A program made the translations under genes and the position numbers. A model generated the notes under the pieces. That model worked only from the letters and a program-made list of their open reading frames with translations, was not told where the DNA came from and did no database searches. A stretch of 64,000 nt of DNA from Roseinatronobacter bogoriensis DSM 18756 (lineage in GTDB: Bacteria > Pseudomonadota > Alphaproteobacteria > Rhodobacterales > Rhodobacteraceae): positions 91,833 through 155,832 of the forward strand of contig NZ_SORN01000005.1 in NCBI RefSeq assembly GCF_004366635.1, in the 5' to 3' direction. Position 1 is the stretch's first letter, and each line of letters opens with the position of its first letter. Shown here piece after piece: positions 17,735 through 26,193 of the stretch.

Positions 17735-18578
17735 AGACTTCATCCAGTGCGTTATGAATCGCCTCGATCATGCTCATCCGGCGACGACCGCTTGCGCCTG
17801 AAAGCTCTATCACGCGGGTTGCGATAATGTGGCACAATGTCAGAACGGCCGCATGGTTGAACAAGGGGCCAGGTGATGCGGTTTCACACATGAACCGCCA
17901 GGTCAGTGTCAGTTCCGGCAGGGCATTGCTGTCGTGAATATAGGCGATGCGCGCCCCTGTCTTGACCACCTGTTCAATCGCTTGCGGCAAGCCGCTGACG
18001 GAACGGCGCAAGCCAAAGGCGATCACGCAATCCTTGGATGTGATGGCCGACACCGCTTCACCAAGAGTTTCGCTGCCAGAGGGAATGACCGATATTTCAG
18101 GGATGACCTGAAACATCTGCAACCCAAGATATTGCGCGAAGGAGGCGCTGCGCCTTGTGCCCAGCAACCACACCCGACGGGCCGCGATGATCTGACGGGC
18201 CAGCGCGTCGATGTCCTGTTCCGTGATAAGATGAAAGGTCTGCTCTATATCAGATTGGGCCTGAAACACATGGGTTGCGATAAAATCCTTCTTTCCCGGG
18301 GTGCCGGGCGCAACGCGAAACAGGGACGCACCCGCCTGCTTGTTGTCGCGCACATGTTGGCGCGCCTCTTCGAAATTGGTGTAGCCGACCTTGCGAACAA
18401 AGCGCGTGACGGTCGCATTGGACACATTCGCAAGTCGTGCAAGTTCTGTCGCTGAATAGCTTGCCAGTTCTCCGGGGAAATTCAGCACCAGTTCGGCCAG
18501 CCGCTTTTCGCTGGGATGCAGGCTGGGCAATGCGTCCCTCACGCGTGTTGTGAATAACGGACTTTGTTTTTTCTGCAT
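17733..18578 (-). CDS. RpiR/MurR-family transcription regulator
   Basis: Regulator of 281 residues: RpiR-type HTH at about 1-75 (YSATELARLANVSNATVTRFVRKVGYTNFEEAR) and a C-terminal SIS sugar-phosphate-binding domain from about 125 (RRVWLLGTRRSASFAQYLGLQMF). The family responds to phosphosugars or related metabolites. The ATG at 18578 was chosen because the family N-terminus begins there; 79 open codons upstream have no similarity I recognise. It lies between the amide module and the TIM-barrel/ABC module and could serve either. The isomerase and Gfo/Idh enzymes of the latter make a sugar-like effector plausible. Confidence 0.85.
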   Translation of the reverse strand: MQKKQSPLFTTRVRDALPSLHPSEKRLAELVLNFPGELASYSATELARLANVSNATVTRFVRKVGYTNFEEARQHVRDNKQAGASLFRVAPGTPGKKDFIATHVFQAQSDIEQTFHLITEQDIDALARQIIAARRVWLLGTRRSASFAQYLGLQMFQVIPEISVIPSGSETLGEAVSAITSKDCVIAFGLRRSVSGLPQAIEQVVKTGARIAYIHDSNALPELTLTWRFMCETASPGPLFNHAAVLTLCHIIATRVIELSGASGRRRMSMIEAIHNALDEV

Positions 18579-18790
18579 CGTTATGGCCCGTCTTTCTTCG
18601 TGACTGTCTTTTGGTGCAAGTGCCGTGTAATTGGGAGAATTCACGCAGGTTGATATGCTAAATCGAAGCCTTTCCCGGCTCAATGGCTGATTGCTTTTGC
18701 ATTTCGGGGTGACAGCCCTGATCTTGTCAGAAAACTTGCCATATCGCGCGGCAAATGCACAAATGCGTGCATGCAGGGCATGAATGGACG

Positions 18791-20527
18791 ATGACACAGG
18801 TATTGCAGACGGCATTTCCGCGACAACAAGGCGGCGATACGCTGTTGGTGGGCGGCGCGATCGGGATCGGCATGACTGCCGAGGCCGCAGTGCGGGGAGG
18901 CGCGGATTTTTTGCTTGCGCTGAATGCAGGGCGTTACCGGGTCATGGGTGCGCCTTCGGTCTCTGCCATGTTGCCAATCGGGGATTCCAACAGTTTCACG
19001 GATAACTTCGCCCGGCGCGAGATTCTGGACCGTGTATCCGTCCCGGTGTTTTTTGGCGCGTCCTGTTTTGATCCGGCGAGAAGCCCAGAAGCCCTGGTCG
19101 CACAGGTCAGCGAAGCTGGCTATCACGGCATGGCAAACTTTCCGTCGGCGATTCATTTCGATGGTCGGTTCCGCCAGCTTCTGGAAGACGCAGGCATCGG
19201 CTTCGAACGCGAGGCGCAGATGCTGGCGCTGGCGCGCAAGGCGGGTTTAATAACTTTCGGCTATGCCAAGACCCGAACCGAGATCTCGCGCTTGGTTGAT
19301 GCAGGTGCCAGCATGATCTGCCTGAATTTTGGCTGGAATGCAGGCGGGGTGCTCTCGGTTGCGCAAAGTTTTACGATTTCAGAGGCGGCGGATCGTGCCC
19401 GCAGGATTTTCGCCTCGATCCGCGCCCGCGCACCGGAAACCCTGTGCTTTTTCGAAGGCGGCCCGATCATCAGCCCGGACGATATGTTCCGTGTCTGTGC
19501 CGAAGCGCGCGCGGATGGGTATGTCGGCGGCTCGACACTCGACCGGGTGCCGCTGGAACACTCTGTAACAGAGCGGACATCTGCCTTCAAAGCGTTCGAA
19601 TTTCTGAAACAGTCGGAAAGTGCGCAGTCGCGCGCATTGTCGCGAGTGGCGCGGATCACTGGTGTTGTCGGCCAATCAGAATTCGTGATGGCGGTTCTGG
19701 ATCGGGTGTCGCGGTTGGCGCCAACGGGATTGCCGATCCTGATCCGGGGAGAGGCAGGGCTGGGACGGGGCGCGCTAGCGCGGGGGCTTCATGCCTTGGC
19801 CGAGCGTCAAGGCCCGCTTCTGAGCCTGCGCGCGCCCGAGGTCGGGGAGGCCGCAGAGGACATTCTGTTTGGCGCTGGTCCGACGCGGCGGGCGATGCTT
19901 GCACGCCTTGGCGCAACTGTCGTGATTGAGGGGGCGCATGCCTTGGCCCCGCATGTCCAGCTACGTCTTGCAGAATGGTTGGAGCAGGGAGAGCTTTTGC
20001 CAACCGGTTTGCGGGCGACAGAATCGGCGCGCTTGATTCTGATCAAGCAACCAGAGGGCGCTGGAGGCGCGGCGCTGGAGCCTGCGCTTGCGCAGCGGCT
20101 GGAGCCGGGGCGTATAGACATGACACCTTTGCGAGACCGCCCAGAGGATATTCCGGCCATCGCGCGTCATATTCTGTCACTGGTGGATGCGGGTCAGGCG
20201 CAACATCGTCAAATATCGGCGGCGGGATATCGGATGCTGCTTGCGCAGGCTTGGCCCGGAAATACGCCCGCGCTACGCAGTGTCATTGCGCGGGCGGCAG
20301 TCAACACGAAAGGGCCTGTGATCGGGTCTACCGCGCTTGCGGCTGCGATCAGAGATCTGGATCCCGGAGCGGTTGAGGTGGATTTACCACAACAGATGAC
20401 AGAGCGGGACTGGCTGTTGGACGGGTTACGTCGAAACCGGTTTCGACGTGGGGATACAGCGGCTTTTCTGGGGGTGTCGCGCAAAACCTTGTATAACAAG
20501 ATGCGCCGGGAAGGACTGCTGGAATAG
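18791..20527 (+). CDS. TIM-barrel (PEP hydrolase family) sensor fused to degenerate AAA+ and Fis-type HTH
   Basis: Protein of 578 residues in three parts. Residues 1-270 are a TIM barrel of the PEP_hydrolase/Tm-1 C-terminal family, sharing N-x-GRYR (46-50), the ANFPS block (115-119) and GxGGSTLDRVP with the enzyme at 27382-28227. Residues 290-505 resemble a sigma-54-activator AAA+ domain but are degenerate: the Walker A is GEAGLGRG with R326 in the lysine place, Walker B reads VVIEGA and no GAFTGA loop is present, though LRDRPEDIP and WPGN remain. Residues 538-578 form a Fis-type HTH. It probably senses a ligand with the barrel and binds DNA without sigma-54 activation. Start 18791 has weak GGA upstream. 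Confidence 0.85.
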   Translation: MTQVLQTAFPRQQGGDTLLVGGAIGIGMTAEAAVRGGADFLLALNAGRYRVMGAPSVSAMLPIGDSNSFTDNFARREILDRVSVPVFFGASCFDPARSPEALVAQVSEAGYHGMANFPSAIHFDGRFRQLLEDAGIGFEREAQMLALARKAGLITFGYAKTRTEISRLVDAGASMICLNFGWNAGGVLSVAQSFTISEAADRARRIFASIRARAPETLCFFEGGPIISPDDMFRVCAEARADGYVGGSTLDRVPLEHSVTERTSAFKAFEFLKQSESAQSRALSRVARITGVVGQSEFVMAVLDRVSRLAPTGLPILIRGEAGLGRGALARGLHALAERQGPLLSLRAPEVGEAAEDILFGAGPTRRAMLARLGATVVIEGAHALAPHVQLRLAEWLEQGELLPTGLRATESARLILIKQPEGAGGAALEPALAQRLEPGRIDMTPLRDRPEDIPAIARHILSLVDAGQAQHRQISAAGYRMLLAQAWPGNTPALRSVIARAAVNTKGPVIGSTALAAAIRDLDPGAVEVDLPQQMTERDWLLDGLRRNRFRRGDTAAFLGVSRKTLYNKMRREGLLE

Positions 20528-20530
20528 CTG

Positions 20531-21199
20531 CTAGCCATAGCGAACGCTGCCATCGGCCAAAGCCGTTGCGGCGTCCAGTTCTGTTCCATAGCCATCAGGG
20601 CACATGGCCCGCACGGGCAGGTTTGTCAGATGGCGCAACGAGCGTATGGCCTGCCCCAACTCGCGCCCGGCTGCCGCGCGCATGCGCCAGTCTTGCGATG
20701 CAGGGCCGGGATGCAGGACCAGTGCATGAACACCTTGTCGGGCCAGAACTGCGCCATTCTCAGCCGATGTGGCAAACCCGGTGATTTCGAATCCTGCCTG
20801 TGCAAATTCACCCAGAATCCCTGCTTCGCGCCGTGTGCCCAGCCCCGCGCTTTCAAAGCCATGCGCCGCAGAACCATCAATGATCTGGATGGTCGGAAAA
20901 TTTGTCACCTTGCCGATCCCGGCTGCACGCAGCAATTGCACCGCATCACGGACCCGCAGGAACGGGTCTGCACAGAATATTGCAGCGATTGCGTGCTTAT
21001 TGGTTTCGGCCGGCAGGTTCGGTAGCGCGGCAAGCCCCAGGGCGTTGACATCCAGAACCGGCAACAGCGCCAACAGGTCACGCCCCTGTTTCGGCAACCC
21101 GGCAAGCCAGGGGGCCAAAACCCAGTCTGCCGCTGATTCGTGGCTGGCGGGACCGGCGCAGGCGCCGTCGCGAATCAGGATGTCAGGCAGAGAGGGCAA
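20531..21199 (-). CDS. Shortened TIM-barrel protein of the PEP hydrolase family
   Basis: Protein of 222 residues, shorter than the 281-residue paralogue at 27382. The central barrel is recognisable: IAAIFCADPFLRVRDAV, then GIGKVTNFPTIQIIDG and the HALVLHPGP block. The N-terminal glycine-rich loop and N-x-GRYR segment, and the C-terminal GASSxERLP segment, are missing. The start is probably TTG at 21199 with AAAGG upstream. It is convergent with the regulator gene (4 bases apart) and divergent from livH. It could be a half-sized enzyme, a binding protein or a decaying duplicate; the intact frame favours function. Confidence 0.72.
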   Translation of the reverse strand: MPSLPDILIRDGACAGPASHESAADWVLAPWLAGLPKQGRDLLALLPVLDVNALGLAALPNLPAETNKHAIAAIFCADPFLRVRDAVQLLRAAGIGKVTNFPTIQIIDGSAAHGFESAGLGTRREAGILGEFAQAGFEITGFATSAENGAVLARQGVHALVLHPGPASQDWRMRAAAGRELGQAIRSLRHLTNLPVRAMCPDGYGTELDAATALADGSVRYG

Positions 21200-21216
21200 A
21201 TGTTCGGGCCTTTAAT

Positions 21217-21241
21217 GGGTTACCCAAATTTACCCAAATTT
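21217..21241. promoter_or_regulatory. Operator candidate: GGGTTACCC palindrome plus repeated ACCCAAATTT
   Basis: GGGTTACCC at 21217-21225 runs into two tandem copies of TACCCAAATT (21221-21240). The cluster lies in the 169-base divergent region between the short TIM-barrel gene and livH, so a regulator bound here could control both. The adjacent Fis-type regulator is an obvious candidate (inference). Confidence 0.45.
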
Positions 21242-21368
21242 GACATGAATTGCCAGTGGCGAAGTTTGGTTTCGGCTGCAATGATCCGACCATACAGACG
21301 ACAATATTGGCACGCACTGCGCGAGGGAGGACGACCAACAGCGCACAGTGACGCCACGGGAGGAAAAC

Positions 21369-22259
21369 TTGTCGCTTCAATTCATTCTTACCGTCACCCT
21401 TAACGGGCTGACGCTGGCCGCCTTGTACTTCATCGTTGCAAGTGGCTTCTCGCTGATCTTCGGCCTGATGCGTACTGTCAACATGGCGCATGGCGCGCTG
21501 TATATGGTGGGTGCCTATATCGGCTTTGCGGTATTTGACCCGATTTATGGTTCGGCATGGTATTCCTACGCATGGCTGATCGCCATTGTGGCAGGCATCG
21601 CTGCCGTAGCCATCCTTGGGGTGGTGATGCAGGTCGTTTTCCTGGGGTGGATGCAGGGGCAGGAGTTGCGTCAGGCCCTGGTCACAATCGGCCTGTCGAT
21701 CATTATTGCAGACCAGCTTCTGGCGAATTTCGGCGGCAGCCCATTCCAGTTCTTTGCACCCGATATGCTGTTTGGCCCGGTTCAGGTGCCGGGGGTTGGG
21801 CGCTACCCGGTCTTTCGCCTGTTTCAGGTCGGGCTGGCTGTTGCGGTGGGTGTGGGGCTTTGGCTGCTGCTCAACAAGACGCGCCTTGGCATCATGGTGC
21901 GCGCAGGGGTGGATGACAGGCAGATGCTGGCTGCTTGCGGGGTCAATGTGCCGCTGGTTGCCGCCACGGTATTCGCGCTGGGCGCTGCTCTGGCCGGTCT
22001 TGGCGGGGTAATTGGCGCGACCGCGCAGCCAATGGCGCTGGGCGTCGATGCGCGGTTCCTGCTGATCTCGCTTGTGGTGGTGATTGTCGGGGGGATGGGG
22101 TCGATCGGGGGCACTGCCCTTGGCGCAATCCTGATCGGTCTGGCTGAACAATGGGGGCAGGTCTTCTTCCCCACCTATTCGGTGATCCTGACATTCGTGA
22201 TCATGGCCGCAGTGCTGGCCATTCGTCCGCAAGGTCTGATGGGAAGGAAGATCGCATGA
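21369..22259 (+). CDS. livH: Branched-chain-amino-acid-type ABC permease, LivH
   Basis: Integral membrane permease of 296 residues in the LivH family, with the FSLIFGLMRTVNMAHGALYMVGAY block near the N-terminus and GLGGVIGATAQP followed by VVIVGGMGSIGGTALGAILIG near the C-terminus, the region that contacts the ATPases. I chose a TTG start at 21369 because GGGAGGAAAAC lies directly upstream; the frame opens 7 codons earlier at a GTG. The family imports branched amino acids but also amides, urea and aromatic acids. First gene of a long rightward operon. Confidence 0.9.
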   Translation: MSLQFILTVTLNGLTLAALYFIVASGFSLIFGLMRTVNMAHGALYMVGAYIGFAVFDPIYGSAWYSYAWLIAIVAGIAAVAILGVVMQVVFLGWMQGQELRQALVTIGLSIIIADQLLANFGGSPFQFFAPDMLFGPVQVPGVGRYPVFRLFQVGLAVAVGVGLWLLLNKTRLGIMVRAGVDDRQMLAACGVNVPLVAATVFALGAALAGLGGVIGATAQPMALGVDARFLLISLVVVIVGGMGSIGGTALGAILIGLAEQWGQVFFPTYSVILTFVIMAAVLAIRPQGLMGRKIA

Positions 22260-23275
22260 TCATGATGACCAACCGTCAATGGCTTATGACCGGGGCTGTC
22301 GTGGCGCTACTGCTGATGCTTCCGCTGTTTCTGCCGAATTTCTGGCTGGCCAATATTCTTGGCCGTGCGATGGTCTACGGAATCGTGGCCCTGTCGCTGA
22401 CATTTCTGGCACATTATGGCGGGTTCATTTCGCTGGCGCAGACGATGATGGCAGGTGTGGCGGGCTATGCTGTGGCGATGATGGCACCAACCGCCATTCC
22501 CCTTGGCCCGTTCGCCATGTCCTACGGCTATGCTATCCCGCTTGCTGTTCTGGCCGCCACATTGACAGGTGCACTGGTGGGACTGATCGCAGTCAATACG
22601 CGCGAGATTTACCTGCTGATGATAACCCTCGCACTGGCGGTTGGCTTCAGCTTGTTTGCGCAGTCCAACACGCAATGGTTCCGCGGCTATGAGGGCATTC
22701 GCAACATTGTCGGACCAGAGGTGTTTGGCATGCCGTTCCGCACCCATCTGGTGTTTTACTATGTCGCACTGATTACGGCTGTGTTGCTGTATCTGCTGGT
22801 TCTTTATGTCGTGCGCACGCCGTTCGGGCTGGCCCTTCAGGCCATCCGCGACTCGGCGCGTCGGACATCCGCTATCGGGTTCAGCGTGGCGCTGCACCGC
22901 ATCGGGGCCTTTGCACTGGCGGGGTTCATCGCGGGCTGCGGTGGCGTCCTGATCACCTTTTACAATATCGGCATCACACCCAGTTCGATTGGCCTATGGC
23001 CGACTGTCGCGGTGCTGATCATGGCGGTCATCGGTGGGTTGGGGCACCCGGTCGGGGCGTTTTTGGGCGCATTGATCTATGCGGTGATGGATACATTCGC
23101 GTCTTCGATCATCGGGCATGACCGCTTCAACACTCTGATCGGGCTGGTTTTCCTGACAATTGTCTTAGTCTCACCCGATGGGGTGTGGGGGATCGGGAAA
23201 CGACTGGCGGGGCTGGGGGGCGGCAAAGAGCCTGTATCAGATCCGGTTGCCAAGCTTACGGCCGGGGGGAAATAG
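22256..23275 (+). CDS. livM: Branched-chain-amino-acid-type ABC permease, LivM
   Basis: Second membrane permease, about 339 residues, with LivM features: LTFLAHYGGFISLAQTMMAGVAGYAVA, then RDSARRTSAIGFSVALHRIGAFALAGFIAGCGGVL and GGLGHPVGAFLGALIY. The ATG at 22256 overlaps the livH stop (ATGA), so translation is coupled; longer open frame upstream lies inside livH. Together with LivH it forms the membrane channel. Confidence 0.9.
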   Translation: MIMMTNRQWLMTGAVVALLLMLPLFLPNFWLANILGRAMVYGIVALSLTFLAHYGGFISLAQTMMAGVAGYAVAMMAPTAIPLGPFAMSYGYAIPLAVLAATLTGALVGLIAVNTREIYLLMITLALAVGFSLFAQSNTQWFRGYEGIRNIVGPEVFGMPFRTHLVFYYVALITAVLLYLLVLYVVRTPFGLALQAIRDSARRTSAIGFSVALHRIGAFALAGFIAGCGGVLITFYNIGITPSSIGLWPTVAVLIMAVIGGLGHPVGAFLGALIYAVMDTFASSIIGHDRFNTLIGLVFLTIVLVSPDGVWGIGKRLAGLGGGKEPVSDPVAKLTAGGK

Positions 23276-23347
23276 CCCCGCGCTGGCACGGCGGCGCCGC
23301 GATCCGGCTGTCGTGTCACCATTCTGACCAGGGTCGCACATAAATCG

Positions 23348-23369
23348 TCCTGCGTGGAGGAGCGCAGGA
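23348..23369 (+). promoter_or_regulatory. Hairpin just upstream of the binding-protein start
   Basis: TCCTGCG-N8-CGCAGGA forms a 7-bp stem 18 bases before the ATG of the substrate-binding protein. It could mark an RNA 5' end or a stabiliser that raises binding-protein output relative to the permeases. No riboswitch class is recognised. Confidence 0.4.
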
Positions 23370-23386
23370 GCAAACGGGAGAAAACC

Positions 23387-24655
23387 ATGACATTACCACA
23401 TAAAGGAAGCCGTCCTGCATGGGCCTTGGGCACGACTGCGCTGGTTCTAGCGCTGTCAGCCTCTCAGGTGCTTGCGCAGGATGTGATCCGCATCGGGTCG
23501 ATCACCACGCTTGAAGGTCCATTCGCGACAGGTGGGCAAGATGCCTATCGGACGATGGAAATGGCGTTCGAGGCGGTGGATTATACTGTTGCCGGCAAGA
23601 CCATCGAATGGATCCGCGAATCCTCGGACGCAACGCCTGATGTTGCGTTGGCGCGGGCGCGCAAGCTGATCGAGCAGGATAATGTCGATATCATAATCGG
23701 CCCGCTTTCCGGTGCCGAAGGCATCGCCTTGCGCGACTATTCCCGCACATTGGAAGGACGCACCATCGTCAATGGGTCATCTGGCGCGGCAGATACCACT
23801 TTGCGTGACCCATCCCCGAACTTCTTCAGGTTCAATACAGAAGGCACGCAATGGATGGCCGGGCTTGGCACCCATGCCTATAACGATATGGGGGCCGAAC
23901 ATGTCGCCCTTGTTGCCGCCGATTACGCATTTCCTTATGCGCAGGTTTTCGGCTTCATGCATGAATATTGTGAACTTGGCGGTGCTGTGACCAAGCTGTG
24001 GTCACCGTTGAATACGACCGATTTCTCATCCATCATCGCGCAGATTCCGTCCGACGCTGACGCGGTTCTGCTTATCCAGGGCGGTACGGATGCGCTGGCC
24101 TTTCTGACACAATACGCAGAAGTGGGGGGCGATCTGCCGATTATTGGTGGATCAATCACCGCCGACCAGACCCTGCTGTCGGCCCGCGGTCCGCATCAGC
24201 GTCTGATGGAAGGCATGGTTGCTGCTGGCCCGATTGCCGATCTGAATGATGATCCGGAATGGCTGGAATTTGTCGCCAACTACCGCGAACGCTGGCCCGA
24301 TGGCTTTGACTCGCCTTCGATCCATGCATTCAACTACTACACCAACACGATTGCCGTTCTTCAGGCCTTGGAAGAAGTCGGGGGTGATCTGTCCGACAAT
24401 CAGGCGGCATTCCAGGAAGCGCTTGCAAATGTCGAGTTCACAAACCCGATGGGCGCGAATGTCCGGCTTGATGACAACCGTCAGGCCATCTCGGATATTT
24501 TCCTGACCCGTATCGTAAATGACGGCGGCACAATGCGCACCGAAGCATTCGGGCGCACCGAAGATGTCAGCCAGACAATGGGTATGGATACCGAGGCGTT
24601 CATCGCCCTCGGTTCGCCCTCGCGCGACAATCCAGACTGCCCACCGGCACGCTAA
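23387..24655 (+). CDS. ABC transporter periplasmic substrate-binding protein (LivJ/LivK superfamily)
   Basis: Periplasmic receptor of 422 residues with signal peptide (ALGTTALVLALSASQVLAQ, cleavage about residue 29) and type I periplasmic-binding fold: IRIGSITTLEGPFATGGQDAYRTMEMAFEAV at the mature N-terminus and GPLSGAEGIALRDYS at about 105. The start at 23387 follows ACGGGAG. It lies between the permease and ATPase genes, with its own leader hairpin before and a terminator-like hairpin after. Family members bind amino acids, amides or aromatics; residues do not allow me to pick the ligand. Confidence 0.9.
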   Translation: MTLPHKGSRPAWALGTTALVLALSASQVLAQDVIRIGSITTLEGPFATGGQDAYRTMEMAFEAVDYTVAGKTIEWIRESSDATPDVALARARKLIEQDNVDIIIGPLSGAEGIALRDYSRTLEGRTIVNGSSGAADTTLRDPSPNFFRFNTEGTQWMAGLGTHAYNDMGAEHVALVAADYAFPYAQVFGFMHEYCELGGAVTKLWSPLNTTDFSSIIAQIPSDADAVLLIQGGTDALAFLTQYAEVGGDLPIIGGSITADQTLLSARGPHQRLMEGMVAAGPIADLNDDPEWLEFVANYRERWPDGFDSPSIHAFNYYTNTIAVLQALEEVGGDLSDNQAAFQEALANVEFTNPMGANVRLDDNRQAISDIFLTRIVNDGGTMRTEAFGRTEDVSQTMGMDTEAFIALGSPSRDNPDCPPAR

Positions 24656-24664
24656 GCCGGTTCT

Positions 24665-24695
24665 TGCCCGCCCTATGTTCCTCCCGGGGCGGGCA
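24665..24695 (+). terminator. Hairpin after the binding-protein gene, likely partial terminator
   Basis: A GC-rich 9-bp stem (24665-24673 with 24687-24695, 13-base loop) followed by TTTC lies between the receptor and first ATPase gene. The short T-run suggests partial termination or mRNA stabilisation, which would leave more receptor than ATPase mRNA, as is common in ABC operons. Confidence 0.5.
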
Positions 24696-24715
24696 TTTCA
24701 TAAACGGGACATACC

Positions 24716-25486
24716 ATGACACCACCCCCCCCTCTGCCGACTGACACAGATGCGCTTGTGCTGAAAGGCGTTGGCCGTCGTTTTGGCGCACTGGCCGCTG
24801 TCAGCAATGTGAGCATGACCATAAAACAAGGCGAGCGGCGCGCTGTCCTTGGCCCGAATGGTGCCGGAAAGACAACGCTGTTCAACACGATCTGTGGGGA
24901 CTTCCCGCCAACATCAGGCCGGATTCTTTTGTTCGGGCAGGATATTTCACATCTCAAGCCACATCAACGCGCGCGGTTGGGGATTGGACGCACCTATCAG
25001 ACTTCGCTGTTGTTTACCGGGTTGAGTGTTCTGGAAAACCTCTACCTGGCGGTGCGTGGTGCGCGAAAGGGGCGCTTTTCGATGTTGAAGGCAGGGCCGG
25101 ATGATGCGGATGTTGCCCATGCACGTGCGCTGGCCGACCGGGTTCGCGTGACGCAGCTTCTAAGCGCGCAGGTCGATGCGATATCGCACGGCCAACGCCG
25201 CCAGGTCGAGATTGGCATGGCACTGGCGGGCAATCCGAAACTGTTGATGCTGGACGAACCCGCCGCCGGGCTGTCGGCGGCGGAACGGCCAGAACTGGTT
25301 GCGCTGATCAGATCGTTGCCGCGCGAATTGACACTGGTGCTGATCGAGCATGACATGGATGTGGCCCTGTCAAACGCGGATATCGTCACCGTGATGAAAG
25401 ATGGTGAGGTCGTGGTCGAGAATACGCCAGATCTTATTGCAGATGATCCAGTGGTGCAGTCGATCTATCTGGGCGAGGGGCATTGA
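24716..25486 (+). CDS. livG: ABC transporter ATPase, LivG type
   Basis: Cytosolic ATPase of 256 residues. Walker A is GPNGAGKTT near residue 43, Walker B LLMLDEP, and the signature reads ISHGQRRQVEIGMAL, the variant common in LivG. The LivG-specific GIGRTYQTSLLFTGLSVLENLYLAVRG block is present. Energises the LivHM permease with LivF; its stop overlaps the LivF start (TGATG). Confidence 0.93.
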   Translation: MTPPPPLPTDTDALVLKGVGRRFGALAAVSNVSMTIKQGERRAVLGPNGAGKTTLFNTICGDFPPTSGRILLFGQDISHLKPHQRARLGIGRTYQTSLLFTGLSVLENLYLAVRGARKGRFSMLKAGPDDADVAHARALADRVRVTQLLSAQVDAISHGQRRQVEIGMALAGNPKLLMLDEPAAGLSAAERPELVALIRSLPRELTLVLIEHDMDVALSNADIVTVMKDGEVVVENTPDLIADDPVVQSIYLGEGH

Positions 25487-26193
25487 TGTCGGGACATCTT
25501 GAAATTCGAGGTCTTCAGGTCCGTTTTGGCCGTGCGACGATCTTGCAAGGGATTGATCTGAGCGTGCTTGGAGCGCCGCTATCAGTTGTCGGCCGCAACG
25601 GTATGGGCAAGACGACCATGTGTTCGGCGCTGATGGGAATGGTTTCGGCCAGCGGCAGCGCAAAGCTGGATGGCAAGGAAATTCTGGGTCTTGGCACCGG
25701 GCGCGTGGCGCGCAGTGGCATTGCACTGGTGCCACAGGGGCGGCGCATGTTCCCGTCCTTGTCGGTGCATGAGCACCTTGTTCTGGTCGCTCAGAAGGGC
25801 AACCCCGCCTGGACGATAGACCGTGTCTATGAAACCTTTCCGCGTCTGGCAGAGCGGCGGCGCAATGGCGGCGACCAGCTTTCGGGCGGAGAACAGCAGA
25901 TGCTTGCCATTTCACGCGCGCTTCTGATGAACCCCAAACTGGTCATCATGGACGAACCCTCAGAAGGGCTGGCACCTGTTATCGTGGACCATCTGATCGA
26001 GGTGCTTCGCAACATAGCGACAGAGGGGATGGGCTTGTTGCTTATCGAGCAGAACCTGCGCGTTGCAACTTCAGTTTCCGAGCAGGTCGCCATCATGGTT
26101 ACAGGCAAGATTGCGGCCACGCTTAACAGTGCGGAATTGGCTGCCGACCGTGACTTGCAAAACAGATATCTGGGGGTCAGTCATGGGCATTAA
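25486..26193 (+). CDS. livF: ABC transporter ATPase, LivF type
   Basis: Second ATPase, 235 residues: Walker A GRNGMGKTT, Q-loop VPQGRRMFPSLSVHEHL (LivF-like), signature LSGGEQQML and Walker B LVIMDEPSEGL. The ATG at 25486 overlaps the livG stop. The gene's 3' end overlaps the Tm-1-like start by 11 bases, so importer and downstream enzymes form one operon, which ties the transported compound to the enzymes. Confidence 0.93.
   Translation: MSGHLEIRGLQVRFGRATILQGIDLSVLGAPLSVVGRNGMGKTTMCSALMGMVSASGSAKLDGKEILGLGTGRVARSGIALVPQGRRMFPSLSVHEHLVLVAQKGNPAWTIDRVYETFPRLAERRRNGGDQLSGGEQQMLAISRALLMNPKLVIMDEPSEGLAPVIVDHLIEVLRNIATEGMGLLLIEQNLRVATSVSEQVAIMVTGKIAATLNSAELAADRDLQNRYLGVSHGH

Noticed and set aside
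21183..22232. 349-codon open frame antisense to livH
   Set aside because: LivH has a convincing family pattern and ribosome site; the antisense frame has a shadow composition (many H, Q and R).
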